The notes under the pieces are model-generated. The model searched no databases and was not told the origin of the DNA. It saw only the letters and a list, made by a program, of their open reading frames with translations. Both the position numbers and the translations under genes were made by a program. Shown here in pieces: positions 1-5,547 of a DNA stretch of 5,547 nucleotides (positions are counted from its first letter, which is position 1; each line of letters opens with the position of its first letter). Source of the stretch: Actinomycetota bacterium (GTDB taxonomy: Bacteria > Actinomycetota > Actinomycetes > S36-B12 > UBA10799); NCBI GenBank assembly GCA_030837445.1, contig JAUPKM010000474.1, forward strand, positions 1 to 5,547. The letters are read 5' to 3'.

Positions 1-43
1 CGTCACGGGGGACGATCTGGAATGTCGCCCACGAACGGTGCCC

Positions 44-574
44 TCAGGCGGTGGGCGCGGCGAGGTCTCCCTTGACGGGGAGGTTCGCGGAGCGCACCCA
101 ACCGTCGAGCAGGGACAGGTCCGCGGCGGTGAGCGCGGCCCGGGGAAGCATGATCATCCCGCGTCCGATCATGTGGAAGAGGACGACCAACGGCAACGCC
201 TCGACCCGGGTGACGGCGCTCCAGAACGAGGTGGACGTGCCGTGCTGGGTGGTCATGGTGATGCTGTCGGCCGTGACCACCCACTCGGTCCCAGGACCGC
301 AGTACTGGACGACGTTGCGCGCGGAACGACGCAGGGTCTCCACCCCCAGAAGCGCCGTCATCACACCGATGATGACGGATGCCATCGCGCTAACCAGGGC
401 ATCCATGATCAGTAGCTGAAAGAGACCCAAGGCGACAAACCCAGGCCCGAGGAACCGAAGCATGCGGACGCCGGGCTGCCTGGCCAACGCCTGATGCGCC
501 TGCGCGGGAGTCAGGTTCGCCATCGCACGAACTTCAGCAGGCGCGTCTTTCATCGAATCGTTCGCCGCCGTCAC
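44..574 (-). CDS. Small membrane protein with YcxB-like C-terminal region
   Basis: The predicted product is 176 aa. A hydrophilic N-terminus of about 35 residues is followed by two closely spaced hydrophobic helices (about residues 41-57 and 61-79). A cytoplasmic-looking C-terminal part (about 93-165) resembles YcxB-like domains: a strand reading WVVTADSITM, then SFWSAVTRVEAL, then a hydrophobic strand and the MIMLPRAAL segment before a closing helix. YcxB-like proteins have no established biochemical role, so none is assigned. I chose the GTG at 574-572 because GGGGAG lies 3 bases and GGGGGAA 10 bases upstream. The frame is open up to a GTG at 700, but the extra residues look non-coding. ATG codons at 553 and 523 are alternatives without good ribosome sites. 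It lies 158 bases downstream of the glycoside hydrolase on the same strand, too far for an obvious operon. The family call is from pattern recognition only. Confidence 0.72.
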   Translation of the reverse strand: MTAANDSMKDAPAEVRAMANLTPAQAHQALARQPGVRMLRFLGPGFVALGLFQLLIMDALVSAMASVIIGVMTALLGVETLRRSARNVVQYCGPGTEWVVTADSITMTTQHGTSTSFWSAVTRVEALPLVVLFHMIGRGMIMLPRAALTAADLSLLDGWVRSANLPVKGDLAAPTA

Positions 575-577
575 GTT

Positions 578-591
578 CTCCCCGTTCCCCC
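578..591 (-). promoter_or_regulatory. Ribosome binding site deciding a GTG start
   Basis: Reading the minus strand, the purine-rich run GGGGGAACGGGGAG precedes the GTG at 574-572. The proximal GGGGAG is only 3 bases away and the distal GGGGGAA is 10 bases away, so the distal element may be the functional one. No comparable sequence precedes the alternative in-frame ATG codons at 553 or 523. Confidence 0.5.
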
Positions 592-673
592 GAGCCAGCT
601 GTGTCGTCGGCGGCCACCGGCCCCTGACGCGCAGGGAATCGTAGCGGAGCTCAACAATCCGGTGGTTGCGAGG

Positions 674-702
674 GTGTGGCTGCGGTACTTCGAACGCCAC
701 AC
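674..702. repeat. Short inverted repeat in the intergenic gap
   Basis: GTGTGGC (674-680) and GCCACAC (696-702) form a perfect 7-bp inverted repeat around a 15-base spacer. It sits 31 bases beyond the stop codon of the minus-strand glycoside hydrolase gene, so it could be a weak transcription terminator for that gene. There is no T-run on either strand, and a 7-bp repeat with a 15-base loop can occur by chance. Confidence 0.3.
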
Positions 703-732
703 ACCGTCACGAAGCTGTCACGCCGGAGAGGC

Positions 733-2628
733 TCACTGATGGAGGTAGATTCCTCCGTAGTTGGACGGGATCTTGGCCGGGACCCATTGACCATCATGAG
801 CGACACTCACCGACGGGCGGGGATGGAGGTATTGCGCGTCGATCTGCTCGACCCAGGTTCCCGCCTTCGGCCACGGCACCCACGCGTCCACGTCGTGGTC
901 GGAGAAATTGAGCATAACAATGACACTCTGGGTCGACTCGCCGTTCGCCCCGATGGCCTCCCGGCGGAACGAGATTATGCCGTCGTTCCGCTGGAGGTAG
1001 TCGTCGTAGTAGTAGAAGTAGCCGCGGCTCTTCAGCGCTGGCAGACCTTTCCGCAAGGTCCCGAGCCGCCGGTACAGATCGACCAACGCCCTGCCGTTCC
1101 CGTCGTAGAAGTATTCCCAGTGCAGCGGGCGGCTCAACAGAACGCGGCCGAGCCCGAACGAGGGAACGTTCCAGTTCTCCCCGAACTCTTCCCCCTCCCA
1201 CAGCATGGGGATGCCTTTCGCCGTATACATGGCGATGGCGTAGGGCTGGGTCTTGTAAAACAGATCGCGATCCCCGTAAGGTTCGCCGATCATGTCACGT
1301 TCCGGATCGGATCCAAACCTGTTGATCAGTCGCGGATTGTCGTGCGAGCACAGGTACTGGAACGGGGCGACCGGAATCTTCTCGTTGGTGACGGGATTGG
1401 AGTAGACGTTCGGGTATCCCTTCAGCTCCGGGTCGAGTTGGTGCGCGAAAGACACTCTGACCGGCTGGTTCGCCTGAGCGGCAGCCTCGTCGAGAAGCCC
1501 GTTCTGCCAGCAGGTGTTCGAGTAGGTGCTCGACAGGATCTCGGGACCGTTGGGCAGATGCTCGGCGCACTGGATGATCCGGCTGCGGTAGCCGGACGCC
1601 TCGAAACGACGGAAATCCCCGAAGTTCTGCGACACCCTGTACGTTCGGTACACGAGATCCGAATATCCCTGGCCGACCGGGCCGTCGTACATGCCGGGGA
1701 CATAATCGTATCTGAACCCGTCGATGTGGTACTCATCGAGCCAGTACTGGTTCACCAGAAGAAAGTAGTCCCGGGTGAACTCCTTCGAGTAGTCCGTCCC
1801 CGGACGGCTGAAGAACTCACCCGCGAAGGTCCCCATCATGGGGTTCCACTCACCGGATGTCTCGTACACAAGGTTGTAGGGAAATTCCGGGTGAGCATGG
1901 GCGTACACCGCGTCAAGGATGACCGCTACGCCACGCTCATGGCAGGTGTTGACGAGCCGCTTCAAACCCTCCGGACCACCGTAGCGGTCTTCCGGGGCGA
2001 AGTACCCGAGGGGAGTATACCCCCAGTCAATATCCTCCTTGATATTAGTGAAAGGCATGAGTTCGAGAACATTCACGCCCAGACCGGTCAGATAGTCGAT
2101 CTGCTGGGCGGCGCCGTCAAACGTACCGTTAAATTCCCCGACATGCATCTCGTACACAACGAGATCATCGACCTCCGGCACCTGGAACCCGATGTCGGAC
2201 CAGCCGAACGGAAGCGACTGGCTGTCCAGGACGAACGCCGACTGCGCCCCCGTTCCGGACCTCGTCGCGAAGGGATCACAGAAACTGCTGGTAACTATCT
2301 TGCCGTGACGGAGGAGCTGGAACCAGTAACGGTACGAACCTTCCTCACCGAAGTTCCCGTCCCGCACAGATGTGAGATCGACGGTAGTACCCCACCGATC
2401 CAGCGCACTGTCGTTCTTCGGAGTCAACGCGAAAGACTTCGGTTCGATTTTGTGAACAAACTGGTCACGCTCGTGGATGATCCGCGCCCTCACCTCGTAC
2501 CCCTTTGACGAGGTGATACCCGGAAGGTAGATCCCGAACGTAGCGCACCAATGTCCCGAACCATCCCGGTAGACGTGAACGCCGACCTTCTCCCGATCGA
2601 TCCCGCCAACGGCTCCGTATTCTCCCAT
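733..2628 (-). CDS. GH13 alpha-amylase superfamily enzyme
   Basis: The 631-residue product is predicted to hydrolyse or transfer alpha-1,4/1,6-glucan linkages in the cytoplasm; it has no signal peptide. Residues 1 to about 150 form a beta-rich N-terminal region like the E-set/CBM48 modules of branching and debranching enzymes. The (beta/alpha)8 barrel starts at VVYEMHVGEF (158-167). Catalytic residues are all visible: nucleophile D308 in GFRYD (304-308), acid/base E356 in QCAEHL, and transition-state stabiliser D430 in SHDN (428-431). Region I reads DAVYAH (239-244), with Ala where most GH13 enzymes have Asn. WGYTPLGYFAPEDRYGG (202-218) and LWEGEEFGEN (476-485) resemble glycogen branching enzymes and malto-oligosyltrehalose trehalohydrolases, but the exact activity cannot be fixed. 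A C-terminal beta domain follows (about 550-631). The ATG at 2628 is the only start before an upstream in-frame stop, and its ribosome site is weak. Codon use is more A/T-rich than in the plus-strand neighbours. Confidence 0.93.
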   Translation of the reverse strand: MGEYGAVGGIDREKVGVHVYRDGSGHWCATFGIYLPGITSSKGYEVRARIIHERDQFVHKIEPKSFALTPKNDSALDRWGTTVDLTSVRDGNFGEEGSYRYWFQLLRHGKIVTSSFCDPFATRSGTGAQSAFVLDSQSLPFGWSDIGFQVPEVDDLVVYEMHVGEFNGTFDGAAQQIDYLTGLGVNVLELMPFTNIKEDIDWGYTPLGYFAPEDRYGGPEGLKRLVNTCHERGVAVILDAVYAHAHPEFPYNLVYETSGEWNPMMGTFAGEFFSRPGTDYSKEFTRDYFLLVNQYWLDEYHIDGFRYDYVPGMYDGPVGQGYSDLVYRTYRVSQNFGDFRRFEASGYRSRIIQCAEHLPNGPEILSSTYSNTCWQNGLLDEAAAQANQPVRVSFAHQLDPELKGYPNVYSNPVTNEKIPVAPFQYLCSHDNPRLINRFGSDPERDMIGEPYGDRDLFYKTQPYAIAMYTAKGIPMLWEGEEFGENWNVPSFGLGRVLLSRPLHWEYFYDGNGRALVDLYRRLGTLRKGLPALKSRGYFYYYDDYLQRNDGIISFRREAIGANGESTQSVIVMLNFSDHDVDAWVPWPKAGTWVEQIDAQYLHPRPSVSVAHDGQWVPAKIPSNYGGIYLHQ

Positions 2629-2973
2629 GCCTTGATCTTCGGCCGGACGCGTTCGCCCCTTGACCCCCGGGATCCGCGAACCAGCGAATCAGCGACGATG
2701 CGATCGCGGTCCCGGGCAGGTGGGCCGGTTCGGGTCGCGGGGTCTCCGGCCGTCCCTCGCACCGACACCGCTCATGATCGCCGGAGTCCACGGCGCCGTC
2801 GATCTTCGCCGGTCTTCGTCCAGTGCTTCCATCCTTGGTGGCGGCGCGTTCGACTTTGGTAGGGGTACCCAGGACGGTTCCCGGGCCGTTGGTCTAGAGA
2901 TTGCCGTCGATACCGGGCTCACGGTATTCGGCGTCCTGTCGCACCTCTACTCTTTCGGGACATCGAGCGCCAC

Positions 2974-2991
2974 GGAACAACGTTCTGTTCC
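2974..2991. promoter_or_regulatory. Dyad GGAACA-N6-TGTTCC, possible operator
   Basis: GGAACA (2974-2979) and TGTTCC (2986-2991) form a perfect 6-bp inverted repeat with a 6-base spacer. The centre is about 88 bases upstream of the TTG start at 3071, a reasonable place for a regulator site. GGAAC also matches the -35 hexamer core used by many ECF sigma factors, with GTCAT (2994-2998) 15 bases further on, slightly short of the usual spacing. Which reading is right, if either, cannot be decided from one sequence. Confidence 0.35.
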
Positions 2992-3056
2992 CTGTCATCA
3001 CCCGACTCCCGGCTTCGCGAAAAGGATCCGGCCGGGCGGCAGGCGCATCGTCACTC

Positions 3057-3063
3057 GGGAGGA
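3057..3063 (+). promoter_or_regulatory. Ribosome binding site for a TTG start
   Basis: GGGAGGA lies 7 bases before the TTG at 3071. This is the strongest Shine-Dalgarno match in the window, and it fixes the start of the single-pass membrane protein far inside a longer open frame. Confidence 0.8.
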
Positions 3064-3070
3064 CACCACC

Positions 3071-3727
3071 TTGACCGCCTACACCGCGTCCGCGCCCCCG
3101 CTGAGCGGCACGGAGCACCCACCACCGGGCTGGGTACCCGTCGATCAGCGCTTCGCCGGTTTCGACCGGCGCACCGCGGTCCCGGCCCTGCTCCTGGTCG
3201 TGGTCACCCTGCTCCTCCACTTCGCCATCCCCGCGGTCGATGACGCGACCGCCTTCAACGACCCGGTGCGCCCGGGTGAGGTGATGGCGTTGTCGGGCGA
3301 TGTCACGATCACGCCGATCGAGGGCTGGAACGTTGAATCAGGACTGCGCACGGGGCAGTCGGCGAATCCGCCGCCCGGGGCCCGGCTCGTCCACGGTGAC
3401 ATCGGGCTCACCGTGGGCACGGGGACGTTCTCCGGTGATTCCCGGGCCCTGCTCGATCAGATCATGAAGAGCCAGAGCTCGCTCGGCGGCTCCGCCGAAC
3501 GGAAGGCGGCCAGCGCCCCGGTTCAGATCACCTCGGCGAGGGGGGAGCACGGCATGATGGTGCGCTTCCGCGGCGCCTCGTCAGAAGACGTTCTGGTGGC
3601 ATTCGCCCGCAACGGCACCGGGGTGAAAATCATGGTCCGTGGCCCGTCCGGTACCTCCGGAGTCGAGTCCGAGGACGTCACCTCAATGATCAAGAGCCTG
3701 AACTTCGAGGGAAAGGCCGCGCGTTGA
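3071..3727 (+). CDS. Single-pass membrane protein of unknown function, coupled to PrsW
   Basis: The 218-residue product is not a family I recognise. Residues 1-36 are hydrophilic and proline-rich, ending in FDRR, and one transmembrane helix follows (about 37-56, VPALLLVVVTLLLHFAIPAV). With Arg33 and Arg34 just before the helix, the predicted topology is N-terminus inside and a roughly 160-residue domain outside. That domain has GDVTITPIEGWNVESG (76-91), then strand-like segments LVHGDIGLTVGTGTF (106-120), a helix LLDQIMKS, GMMVRFRG and VKIMVRG, and ends in a helix with SMIKSLNFEG. This suggests a small alpha/beta extracytoplasmic domain. There is no zinc-binding anti-sigma motif and no lipobox. 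The TTG start is chosen from GGGAGGA 7 bases upstream. The stop overlaps the next gene's start as TTGA, which indicates translational coupling. A role as substrate or partner of the downstream protease is inference. Confidence 0.85.
   Translation: MTAYTASAPPLSGTEHPPPGWVPVDQRFAGFDRRTAVPALLLVVVTLLLHFAIPAVDDATAFNDPVRPGEVMALSGDVTITPIEGWNVESGLRTGQSANPPPGARLVHGDIGLTVGTGTFSGDSRALLDQIMKSQSSLGGSAERKAASAPVQITSARGEHGMMVRFRGASSEDVLVAFARNGTGVKIMVRGPSGTSGVESEDVTSMIKSLNFEGKAAR
3707..3716 (+). promoter_or_regulatory. Ribosome binding site for the PrsW-family gene
   Basis: GAGGGAAAGG lies inside the end of the upstream coding region, 7 bases before the TTG at 3724. An in-frame ATG at 3733 is 16 bases away, so the spacing and the TTGA overlap both favour TTG. 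Confidence 0.6.
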
Positions 3728-4998
3728 CCGACATGGCACCGGCAGAGCCCCTGACCGTCAGGGGTACGGACGAGCTGGCCGTTCTGGACGGCTACCGGGA
3801 GCAGGCGATCGCCGCCACCGGCTGGGGCGCCTCGGTCCAACTGTTCCAACGGCGCAACCTTGCCTTCTGGACGTGGGCCGCGCTGGTGACGTGGGGTGCC
3901 CTGAGCTGGCTCCAGAACACGATCGAATCCCTGAACTACCTCGCACCGGCCATCACCGTCTCCTCAGGCGTCTTCGCGGTCTACGGTGTGATCTTCTGGT
4001 GGTTCACGCAGCGCATCGACCGGTATGCGGCACAGCCGACGCGGCTGCGACTCGCGGCCTTCGTCTGGGGAGCCTTCGCGGCGACCATGGTGTTGTCCTT
4101 GCCGGCCAACACCGCGATCGGCGAACTGCTGGCCAAGCACTTCGGGCAGCTCTTCGCCAACACCTGGACCGCGGCCCTGAGCGCGCCCCTCGTCGAGGAG
4201 TGGTCGAAGGGACTCGGCCTGGTGCTTCTCGTCTCGATGGCACCTCATGTCGTGTGCACGGCCTTCGACGGGTTCATCCTCGGAGCGTTCCTCGGTCTGG
4301 GTTTCCAGATCCTTGAGGACATCCACTACGCCGAGAACGCCGCCGCCGCCAATTTCGGCGTCGACCAGCTCGGGTCGATCATGAAGATCTTCATCCTGCG
4401 CACCAGCACGGGAGTCGCCGGTCACATCCTGTATTCGGCGATCTTCTGCACCGGTCTGGCCTACCTCGTCGGGCTCTCCGCCCAGCCCCGCAAGATCTTC
4501 CGCGGTCTCGGGCTGATCATCACCGCCATGGGCCTTCACTTTCTCTGGAACGGCATGGGTGCGCTGCCGGGCGCCCTGTTCGGCGAGGGGACCGCGGCAC
4601 AGATCATGATGTCGGCGCTCCTGATCCTGCTTCCGGTGACGGCGCTGGTGATCTGCGGAGCGGTCTTCAGGCACGCCGTCGCGGGGGAGCGGGGCTTCAT
4701 CCGGTACCTGCTCGCGCCGGAACAGGCGCGCGGGGTCGTCACTGAGGCCGAACTGGCCGCCGTCGCCGGGACGAAGAAGGAGCGCAAGTGCTACCTGCGA
4801 TCCGGCGGCTCCCCCGGTCGCCGGAGGCGCCCGGGACGCCGGGGTCGGGGGCAGGTGCTCACCGCCGTCTTCGACCTGGTCAACGAGCTGGGCACGGCTG
4901 ACGGCGCCACGACGAAACGGGTCGCCTTCGCCCGCAGCGAGGTCATGCGGCTTCGAGCCAAGGGACACGCCACCAGCCGGAACACCCACGCCCTCTGA
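3724..4998 (+). CDS. PrsW-family intramembrane metalloprotease
   Basis: The 424-residue polytopic membrane protein carries the ordered PrsW-family motifs. These are LVEEWSKG (156-163, the EExxK motif), FDGFILGAFLGLGFQILED (181-199) with D182 and E198, H234 in VAGHILYSAIF, and H272 in GLHFLWNG (270-277). The conserved Glu and His residues are expected to bind the catalytic metal in the membrane. The founding member, Bacillus subtilis PrsW, performs site-1 cleavage of the anti-sigma factor RsiW; the substrate here is unknown. About eight hydrophobic segments lie between residues 47 and 315. A soluble C-terminal tail of about 105 residues follows, with an Arg/Gly-rich stretch (361-376) and a final helical part. 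The TTG start at 3724 overlaps the preceding stop codon and has GAGGGAAAGG 7 bases upstream, so the two genes form one unit. An ATG at 3733 is a possible alternative start. The family call is firm; the biological substrate is not. Confidence 0.93.
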   Translation: MTDMAPAEPLTVRGTDELAVLDGYREQAIAATGWGASVQLFQRRNLAFWTWAALVTWGALSWLQNTIESLNYLAPAITVSSGVFAVYGVIFWWFTQRIDRYAAQPTRLRLAAFVWGAFAATMVLSLPANTAIGELLAKHFGQLFANTWTAALSAPLVEEWSKGLGLVLLVSMAPHVVCTAFDGFILGAFLGLGFQILEDIHYAENAAAANFGVDQLGSIMKIFILRTSTGVAGHILYSAIFCTGLAYLVGLSAQPRKIFRGLGLIITAMGLHFLWNGMGALPGALFGEGTAAQIMMSALLILLPVTALVICGAVFRHAVAGERGFIRYLLAPEQARGVVTEAELAAVAGTKKERKCYLRSGGSPGRRRRPGRRGRGQVLTAVFDLVNELGTADGATTKRVAFARSEVMRLRAKGHATSRNTHAL

Positions 4999-5029
4999 CG
5001 GCCACGGTCCTTTCCGGAGCGGAGGGGCC

Positions 5030-5057
5030 TTCCCGGGACGGCGGCCCGTCCCGGGAA
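5030..5057. terminator. Perfect 12-bp hairpin, likely bidirectional terminator
   Basis: TTCCCGGGACGG (5030-5041) pairs perfectly with CCGTCCCGGGAA (5046-5057) around a 4-base CGGC loop. It lies 31 bases after the plus-strand PrsW-family stop and directly beyond the end of the minus-strand OmpA-domain gene, so it can serve both convergent genes. Neither side has a T-run, as is common for terminators in high-G+C actinobacteria. A weaker stem using G-U pairs can form just before it from CCTTTCCG and CGGAGGGG (about 5008-5026). Confidence 0.75.
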
Positions 5058-5063
5058 ACGTTC

Positions 5064-5547
5064 CTAACTGTTTGATCCCCGAGAAGGTGAGTTCGACGCG
5101 GCGGTTCCGGGCCCGGGCGGCCGGATCATCGGCGCCCTTCGCCGTCTTCTCGCTGACGAGAGGCCGGGCGAACCCGTGCCCCTGGGGGGACAGGGTCACT
5201 CCGAGTCCGGACACCGCCGGCTGGAGGGCCGCGACCACGGCCTGCGCCCGGCGCAGCGACAGCGACTGGTTGTGGGCCGCGGTCCCGACGTGGTCGGTGT
5301 GCCCGGCCACCGTCACGACGCCCATCGCCTTCGCCCTGCGCAGCTCGTCCGCGGCCTGCGTGATCCGCACCCGCGCGGCGGGCGTCAGATCGGCCTTCCC
5401 GAAGGCGAACAGCACGTCGGTGGCGAGGGTGACCGTCGTGCGCGGCCCGCTCTCCTGGACGCCGATGCTCCCGTCGAGAGACTCCGTCCCGACCGACAGA
5501 TCGAGGATCTCGCCGCTCAGGTCGAAGATGGTCCCGCTGAGATCACC
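5064..5547 (-). CDS. OmpA-family peptidoglycan-binding protein, partial, stop out of frame
   Basis: This is the C-terminal part of a gene whose start lies beyond the right edge; 160 in-frame residues are visible. The first 44 or so (DLSGEILDLSVGTESLDGSI and on) match the spacer found before the OmpA domain in actinobacterial members. The OmpA domain follows: strand VTLATDVLFAFGKADLTPAA, then VAGHTDHVG with D85, SLSLRRAQAV with R99/R100, and NRRVEL (148-153). In this family the Asp and Arg bind the diaminopimelate of peptidoglycan, so an exported cell-wall-associated role is expected. After FSGIKQ no in-frame stop appears; the frame stays open to 3964, wholly antisense to the protease gene and without domain-like sequence. 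A TAG at 5066-5064 lies in the neighbouring frame, 6 bases before the hairpin. I therefore end the feature there and infer a one-base indel, probably in the GGGG run at 5080-5077. Confidence 0.85.

Larger units (their letters stand above)
2629..3070. other. Divergent intergenic region, about 440 bases
   Basis: This stretch separates the minus-strand glycoside hydrolase from the plus-strand membrane protein pair and should hold both promoters. I found no convincing TTGACA/TATAAT-like pair on either strand. The clearest element is the dyad at 2974-2991. A plus-strand frame is open from 2660 into the downstream gene, but its residues before 3071 look non-coding, being Arg/Ser-rich with no domain or helix. 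No RNA gene or repeat family was recognised. Confidence 0.6.

Noticed and set aside
638..643. Minus-strand TACGAT as a -10 promoter element for the small membrane protein gene
   Set aside because: It fits the TAnnnT pattern, but no -35 element is found 16-18 bases upstream, so a single hexamer match is not enough.
676..2508. A 610-codon plus-strand open frame covering most of the GH13 gene
   Set aside because: It is antisense to a gene with clear catalytic motifs, its translation has no domain-like pattern, and long antisense open frames are expected in G+C-rich coding DNA.
2689..2922. A 77-codon minus-strand open frame in the divergent intergenic region
   Set aside because: Its residues are Arg/Pro-rich with no helix or domain, no ribosome site was seen, and it looks like incidental open frame in G+C-rich DNA.
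2901..2930. TTGCCG followed 18 bases later by TATTCG as a plus-strand promoter
   Set aside because: The -10 candidate lacks the final T and the -35 matches weakly; such pairs are expected by chance in a 440-base region.
2660..3070. N-terminal extension of the single-pass membrane protein from a TTG at 2660
   Set aside because: The 137 extra residues are low in hydrophobic pattern and show no domain. GGGAGGA just before the TTG at 3071 marks a better start.
3964..5063. Extension of the OmpA reading frame antisense across the PrsW-family gene
   Set aside because: The translated extension is rich in Arg, Glu, Asp, Gly and Pro with no recognisable fold, and mirrors the codons of the protease gene. 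It is better explained by a lost stop codon.

Overview
The window looks like chromosomal DNA from a high-G+C actinobacterium. The evidence is G/C-ending codons in most genes, GTG and TTG start codons with clear Shine-Dalgarno sequences, and an OmpA-family protein of the actinobacterial type. I cannot name the genus.

Layout. From left to right: (1) a small minus-strand gene for a two-helix membrane protein with a YcxB-like C-terminal region (44-574); (2) a 158-base gap with a short inverted repeat and a direct repeat; (3) a large minus-strand gene for a cytoplasmic glycoside hydrolase family 13 (alpha-amylase superfamily) enzyme (733-2628); (4) a divergent intergenic region of about 440 bases holding one notable dyad (2974-2991); (5) a plus-strand two-gene unit, a single-pass membrane protein of unknown function (3071-3727) followed, with a 4-base TTGA overlap, by a PrsW-family intramembrane metalloprotease (3724-4998); (6) a perfect 12-bp hairpin between convergent genes (5030-5057); (7) the 3' part of a minus-strand OmpA-family peptidoglycan-binding protein that enters from the right edge (5064-5547).

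How the genes relate. The two plus-strand genes are almost certainly co-translated. The first product has the topology expected of a PrsW substrate (short cytoplasmic N-terminus, one helix, extracytoplasmic domain), so a substrate/protease or partner/protease pair is the most interesting functional idea here, though it is inference. The amylase-family gene is separate, has a visibly more A/T-tolerant codon choice, and has an unusual conserved region I. The OmpA gene has no in-frame stop where its domain ends. A TAG lies one base out of frame there, just before the hairpin, which suggests a one-base indel (natural or sequencing error).

I see no rRNA, tRNA, CRISPR array, insertion sequence or phage gene.
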